This document shows, in pieces, positions 39,442-43,406 of a DNA stretch of 43,406 bases. The position numbers and the translations under genes were made by a program. Source of the stretch: Smittium mucronatum (Eukaryota; Kickxellomycota; Harpellomycetes; Harpellales; Legeriomycetaceae); assembly GCA_001953115.1 (NCBI GenBank), contig LSSL01001253.1:8110-51515 (forward strand). The letters are read 5' to 3'. Position 1 is the stretch's first letter, and the number at the start of each line of letters is the position of its first letter. Under the pieces are notes generated by a model, which was given only the letters and a program-made list of their open reading frames with translations, did not search any database and was not told the origin of the DNA.

Positions 39442-39565
39442 TTAACCCTTTCAATTGGCCTAACTTCTTGATTTATCCAATGGTATACATAAAATATTAG
39501 CCTAATGAAAACATTGAGCAAAAAGTGAAAGCCATTTTTTGTACCATTGCCCCTGAAAGGGTTAA
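39442..39565. mobile_element. Nested 124-bp TTAA inverted-repeat element
   Basis: TTAACCCTTTCA at 39442-39453 and its perfect inverse TGAAAGGGTTAA at 39554-39565 bound 124 bp inside the larger TTAA element. The internal sequence is non-coding. It is either an independent tiny element of the same family or an internal sub-terminal repeat. Confidence 0.5.
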
Positions 39566-39753
39566 GCGTTCATGATGCTATAAGTGCTCCTATATCATAA
39601 GTTAAAGGATTCCATTTTTTAATTTAAAAAAAGTAGCTAATAAAGTGCAAATTCAATATGCAGAAACTCAAAGTGGCATAAAGATATTTTATTTTACTTG
39701 CTCACAATTGAACCTAATGACCGTTTTTGTGATAAATCAAATAATGACTTCGT

Positions 39754-39768
39754 ATTCTATTGGATAAT
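39754..39768 (-). repeat. 15-nt repeat, copy 2
   Basis: ATTCTATTGGATAAT is the exact inverse complement of 38776-38790. It lies inside the 873-bp TTAA element. Confidence 0.6.
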
Positions 39769-40266
39769 CGAATTTTTATTTAGATTAGACAAACAAAATT
39801 TTGAATAGTTTGCTAAATGGGGGCTCCTAAAATATCTTAAGTATTGACTCTTAGCTCTTTAGCGGTTTGCGGCCTTAATCGTGCTGCAACCGGTAGCCAA
39901 CAATTACCATACTTTGCTTAATCCTAGAACAAAATTATATTCTATTAGCTATTTTTTGTTAATTGCCAAATGAATTTCTTTGATTTTACCAAACAAAAGT
40001 GCATTTAGAGCTCTGGGCGTTATACGGAAAAGGTCTCAAACCCACTTTTTCTTTTTTTTAATTTAATACGCACTCCCCCAATTATAACAGACTACTTATT
40101 CCTTTCAGAGTCGATAGTACAAGAATGGACTTCATTTTTTGTTCAAATTTATCATTAAATTGAAAATATCTGGACATTATTGGGTAAATAAATAAATTGG
40201 GCCAATTGAAGTTTATAATATACACAAATAGGAGTGAGACACACCTTTAAGTCTGGGAAGGGTTAA

Positions 40267-41305
40267 AGGGGATCCATTTTAACCAATTACTTGTACATAG
40301 TTTCATGAACAAAAATAAAAAGCTTGCTTTTATGTCTTGAAATTTGAAGTCTGCAAATAGTGAAGGACAATTTAATTCATTAGAGAGAAATAGATTTCAG
40401 AATTTATCAAAAGCAAGGCCTACTGCAACTTATACTATATGCTAAGACAATTGAAATACATCAATCTGGGAAAAGTCACTAGAGGCGGGGATAAGGATGT
40501 TTGCATTGGACTGCATGACCATTATTTGTTGATCTTGATTTTGTTTGCAATGTATAAAACTTTTGAATCAATATTAATCCAATAATTACCCATTAATATC
40601 ATTCGATTTTCAACCAGGCTCAGTGTTAAACAAATATCATCGGAAATATGATGGTTTTCAAGATGAGATTTAACTCACTTGCACTGAATTATTTTTTTCT
40701 GCGCTTCAATTAGTCACATAAATTATTGGGTTGATTTTCCAAATTATTTAAAAATGTGCATGTATTAATAACCAGCCAGTAAGTGTTAATTTGTTTATAA
40801 GTTTGTAAAATTACTTGACATTATGACTGTGTGAGTGTTTGGTTTATTGGGCGTTTAATGTTGCTAGTTTAGTACAATGCCAAATATAATTAATCATATA
40901 TTATTGGCTCAATGTTCATTGTATACATAATCCAAATTTGTAATAATATGAATGTTTGTGAAAACCATTGGAAAATAGAAAGATATTTTTTTGCATTCAG
41001 CAAATTTATCAATCTTGACCGTTTCAGAAAGGAATACAGATCAAAAACCGGTAATTATTTTATTATGTTGGGCAATATCGACATTATTGTGTAATTTTTA
41101 TTAGAAATACAGGAAAACTGTTGGGTAATAATATTGCTCTATTGTGTAAATAATAACGTAATTAATTGGTTTTAAAAAACTTTCATCTAAATCGTCAATC
41201 AAACGTTAATCCACTCGAACTAAAGGTGGATGGAATTTGGCAAATAAATGTCAACTTGAGGGGATATTGGTCAAAAACGGAAATGCGTGCATTTAATAAA
41301 GACGC
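40267..41305. other. Intergenic DNA upstream of the ECM33-like gene
   Basis: No gene is supported. The open frame at 40912-41094 + (60 codons) shows no domain and no splice context that links it to the downstream gene. An AT-only inverted repeat ATATTAAT/ATTAATAT lies at 40571-40599. CCAAT/ATTGG pentamers are frequent, but I cannot show they are functional. Confidence 0.65.
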
Positions 41306-41313
41306 TATAAATT
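41306..41313 (+). promoter_or_regulatory. Candidate TATA box
   Basis: TATAAATT follows GACGC and lies about 267 nt upstream of the ECM33-like start codon. It is just upstream of the pyrimidine-rich stretch in which fungal genes often start transcription. The placement is plausible but unproven, and AT-rich DNA produces such matches easily. Confidence 0.4.
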
Positions 41314-41340
41314 ATTTTGATTAAATTCCTCTAATTCTTA

Positions 41341-41560
41341 AAAGCGACTCTCATCCTGTTTCCTTCTATCTCTTCATTTAAAGACATATCATTATTCCTC
41401 TCCTCCTTTGATTCTGAAACTATTTATCTTCCCAATTTACCTCTCTCTCACCAATTTTAGGATACGTCTCAGTTTTATCCTTTAATATTTTTTTTCTTGA
41501 GACTCTCGATTTATTCCCACACTTTTACTATTCATCATCTTTAGTAGCAGCTTTCTTTTA
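41341..41560 (+). promoter_or_regulatory. Pyrimidine-rich (CT) core promoter/leader
   Basis: The plus strand here is dominated by T and C (for example CTCTCCTCCTTTG and CCTCTCTCTCACC), in contrast to the AT-rich upstream DNA. CT-rich blocks before the start codon are typical of well-expressed fungal genes. It marks the region as the likely core promoter and 5' leader of the downstream gene. Confidence 0.6.
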
Positions 41561-41572
41561 CATATAAATATT

Positions 41573-42816
41573 ATGAAGTTTATATCTGCTATTCTTTTGC
41601 TCGTCTCGTACGTTGCTGGTTAGTTTTTTATCTCATATTTCTTTAGTTTCATGTATTCTAATATCCTATTGCATTCTTTTCCCTAGGTCAATGCAGTAGA
41701 TCGATCACAGTCAACAGCCAGGCCGATGCCTCTGGTTTATCGAGCTGTTCTACATTTAATGGTGATATCACCGCTAACGCTATCAATATAGATACTTTGG
41801 ATTTCTCTGGTGTCCAGTCGGTCAATGGATCCGTCTATATTTCCAACAGCTTTGCATTAAAGAATCTAAACTTTCCTGATTTAAGGAATGTTTCTGGAAC
41901 TTTCAGTATTCTCAACAATACCCAGATCATAGGTCTCAGCATTCCTAATCTCTCCAGTGTTGGTGATTTCCTTATTGTATCGAATCCTAATCTGAGAACT
42001 TTGACATCAAACTCTCTATCCTCTGTTAAGGGATATAGAGTAGTTTCTACATCCCTTGTATCCCTTGGTACTCTTGGATTTACCAACGCCACATATGTTG
42101 ATGTTTCTGCAAACACCTATTTGGATACTTTGGAGTTTACCAAGCTTAAGGGCGTCAGCGGATACGTTAATATAGCTGACAACGATAGTAAAGCTGTTGC
42201 TAATTTTCCTAACCTATTATCCATCGGTGGAAACTCTACTTTCCGTACTTTGGCAGGCTTGAATGTATCATCAATTACGACTCTTTCTGATACCTTTAAC
42301 CTTAACGGCAACACTTTCGCAAATTTCTCATTGGACAGCTTGTCAAATGTCAGTAAAGATATTACTGTCATTGATAACTCGCTGTTGACTAATTTCTCAA
42401 TCCCTCTCCTTGCTTCTATTGATGGTGGAATTCAAATCAACAACAATTCTCTATTGGAATACATCACCAAGGAAACTTTCCCCTCTTTATCTAACGTTAA
42501 GGGCGGTGTAGACCTCTCAGGATCAATTCTTAACGTCACCTTCCCTGCCTTATCTCGCATTCAAGGAGCATTTTCTTTGGTTACTTCTGAGCCTGCTGAT
42601 TGTACCCTCATTCAAAATGCTCTTAAAAGTAAAGTTGTTGGTAGCTTCAATTGCAGTCCTGGAAAGGCTAAATCCTCAACCTCTTCTTCTACCGCCGGAT
42701 CAGGATCTTCAGGTTCTGATAACACATCCAAGCCAAGTAGTGCAAATTCTATCAACGCTAAGATTGGTGGTTCCATTGTTGCTTTAGCACTTTTCTTTGC
42801 CACCTTTGTTCTTTAA
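41573..42816 (+). CDS. ECM33: Ecm33/Sps2-family GPI-anchored cell-wall protein
   Basis: Joining exons 41573-41618 and 41687-42816 gives a 391-residue protein. Residues 1-16 (MKFISAILLLVSYVAG) form a signal peptide. The mature part starts near Gln17 and has paired Cys at 18 and 36, and at 321 and 338. In between are repeated leucine-rich receptor-L-like units of the type 'L.FP.L..V.G...I..N..L', as in Ecm33, Pst1 and Sps2 of yeasts. Many Asn-X-Ser/Thr sequons indicate heavy N-glycosylation. A Ser/Gly-rich linker (about 345-368) leads to a hydrophobic C-terminal tail (376-391), as expected for GPI anchoring at the plasma membrane or wall. Known family members support cell-wall integrity and glucan/mannoprotein organisation; their molecular activity is not established. 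The ATG was chosen because it adds the signal peptide through a clean intron. A single-exon reading would start only at a non-ATG codon at 41797. Its base composition is clearly less AT-rich than the surroundings. It is the only intact protein gene seen. Confidence 0.9.
41619..41686 (+). other. Spliceosomal intron (68 nt) in ECM33-like gene
   Basis: The donor is G|GTTAGT at 41619 and the acceptor is CCCTAG at 41681-41686. A CTAAT branch-site candidate at 41658-41662 lies about 24 nt from the acceptor, with a pyrimidine-rich stretch between them. The intron is phase 1 and interrupts the Gly codon at the end of the signal peptide. Unspliced reading hits TAG immediately, at 41621, so splicing is required. 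Confidence 0.9.
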
Positions 42817-43406
42817 ACTGGGATTTGAATATATTTACGTTATTATCTCGTTATCTATTTCTTATTGGATTTTATGTTAATTTGAGTGAGCTTTTTTAAT
42901 ACAAATGTGGTTTTTTTTTTGTCTCTTTTTTTTATTTTTTACTATATTGTTATTTTTAGTTTGTTTCTTTCGATATTTGGTTTTTTTGGGACTTTTTTTG
43001 AGATTTTACTCGTTCTAATTATATAACTTTAAATGTTTAGCTCTTTCGTGTCCATGTGTGCTAAGATCTCTGATTTATTTAAATATATACAAATTTATTA
43101 GCCTATTTATACAGTTCGAATAATGTTTTTGTACCGCGAAATTTTACTGTGTAAATGGCATCGAGTATGTCTCAATGTATACTCCTTAGATTTTTTAAAT
43201 TGAATTAGCCAATAAAATTGCTGAATTACATTACCAAAAATAGTTTATTTCTATTACCATTTATATTGTATACAGGCTATCTGTAATTAGTGTTTACCGA
43301 TAACTCAACGCTCTAATAAGAAAAAAGAGCAAGAAAAAAAAAAAAAAAAAACGTTTTAGATCTCAATTCCGATTATCAATCCTAAAACCAAAAAAAAAAA
43401 AAGTAA
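42817..43406. other. 3' flank of the ECM33-like gene
   Basis: This is AT-rich non-coding DNA with T-runs (42907-42960) and two A-runs near the end of the window. A T-rich stretch with AATACA at about 42898 could be part of a polyadenylation region, but no strong signal is visible. One copy of the GTAYCRCGRAATTT motif lies at 43126-43144. No coding region is recognised. Confidence 0.65.
43126..43144 (-). repeat. T-run/GTACCGCGAAATTT motif, copy 3
   Basis: TTTTTGTACCGCGAAATTT is the third copy of the motif at 38110 and 39014. Here it lies between ACAGT (43111-43115) and ACTGT (43146-43150), a 5-bp inverted pair. That would suit a Tc1/mariner-pogo-like terminus as well as a retroposon tail. Confidence 0.55.

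Larger units (their letters stand above)
39394..40266. mobile_element. Non-autonomous TTAA element (piggyBac-like ends)
   Basis: The 873-bp segment is bounded by TTAA on both sides. Its ends are inverted repeats: the left end begins CCCTTTCCGGG, the right end read inward begins CCCTTCCCAGA, and both finish with TCACTCCTATTTG. Over 38 ungapped positions 28 agree. TTAA target duplication and ends beginning CCC are hallmarks of the piggyBac superfamily. The inside has no transposase frame, so this would be a non-autonomous, MITE-like copy. A second TTAACCC lies immediately outside the left end (39387). Smaller TTAA-flanked repeats are nested inside at 39442-39565. Confidence 0.55.

Noticed and set aside
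41835..42803. Minus-strand open frames of 63-93 codons opposite the Ecm33-like gene
   Set aside because: They are shadows of the real coding frame on the plus strand.
1..43406. CRISPR array, bacterial operon or prophage
   Set aside because: There are no regularly spaced direct repeats, no ribosome binding sites and no bacterial gene families. The gene content is eukaryotic.

Overview
The window looks like nuclear DNA of a fungus with a very AT-rich genome compartment. The main evidence is one convincing spliced gene at the right end (41573-42816). It encodes an Ecm33/Sps2-family GPI-anchored cell-wall protein with a 68-nt GT-AG intron near its start and a pyrimidine-rich upstream region. A eukaryotic-type tRNA-Gly (CCC anticodon) lies alone at 16792-16862. 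I cannot name the species or even the phylum with confidence. The Ecm33 family is fungal.

Layout. Bases 1 to about 34000 are an extremely AT-rich gene desert, by eye around four fifths A+T. They are full of homopolymer runs, AT microsatellites and short tandem repeats, and the tRNA is the only intact gene. The long open frames in this part are low-complexity Phe/Ile/Leu/Lys/Asn/Tyr translations and are best read as chance. Inside the desert, 19891-21453 is the decayed coding region of a Mutator-like (MULE) DNA transposon. A FLYWCH-type zinc-finger remnant, the DDE-transposase core and a SWIM-like tail can still be read in order, with stops and several frame changes between them.

From about 34000 to 41300 the base composition rises gradually and the DNA becomes a patchwork of short mobile-element debris. 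It holds a cluster of TTAA-flanked inverted-repeat elements with piggyBac-like ends (38062-40266). It also holds copies of a short poly-T/GTAYCRCGRAATTT motif, one of them between 14-nt direct repeats; another copy lies downstream of the gene. A compositionally distinct island at 38209-38803 ends in six consecutive hairpins. No intact protein gene was found in this part.

From 41306 to 42816 comes the Ecm33-like gene with a candidate TATA box and CT-rich leader, followed by AT-rich downstream DNA. There is no pathway linking the features. The picture is one housekeeping cell-wall gene at the edge of a long transposon-eroded AT-rich block, such as an AT isochore or pericentromere, with a lone tRNA inside. 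The strongest candidates for something undescribed are the hairpin array at 38583-38803 and the two short repeat families around it.
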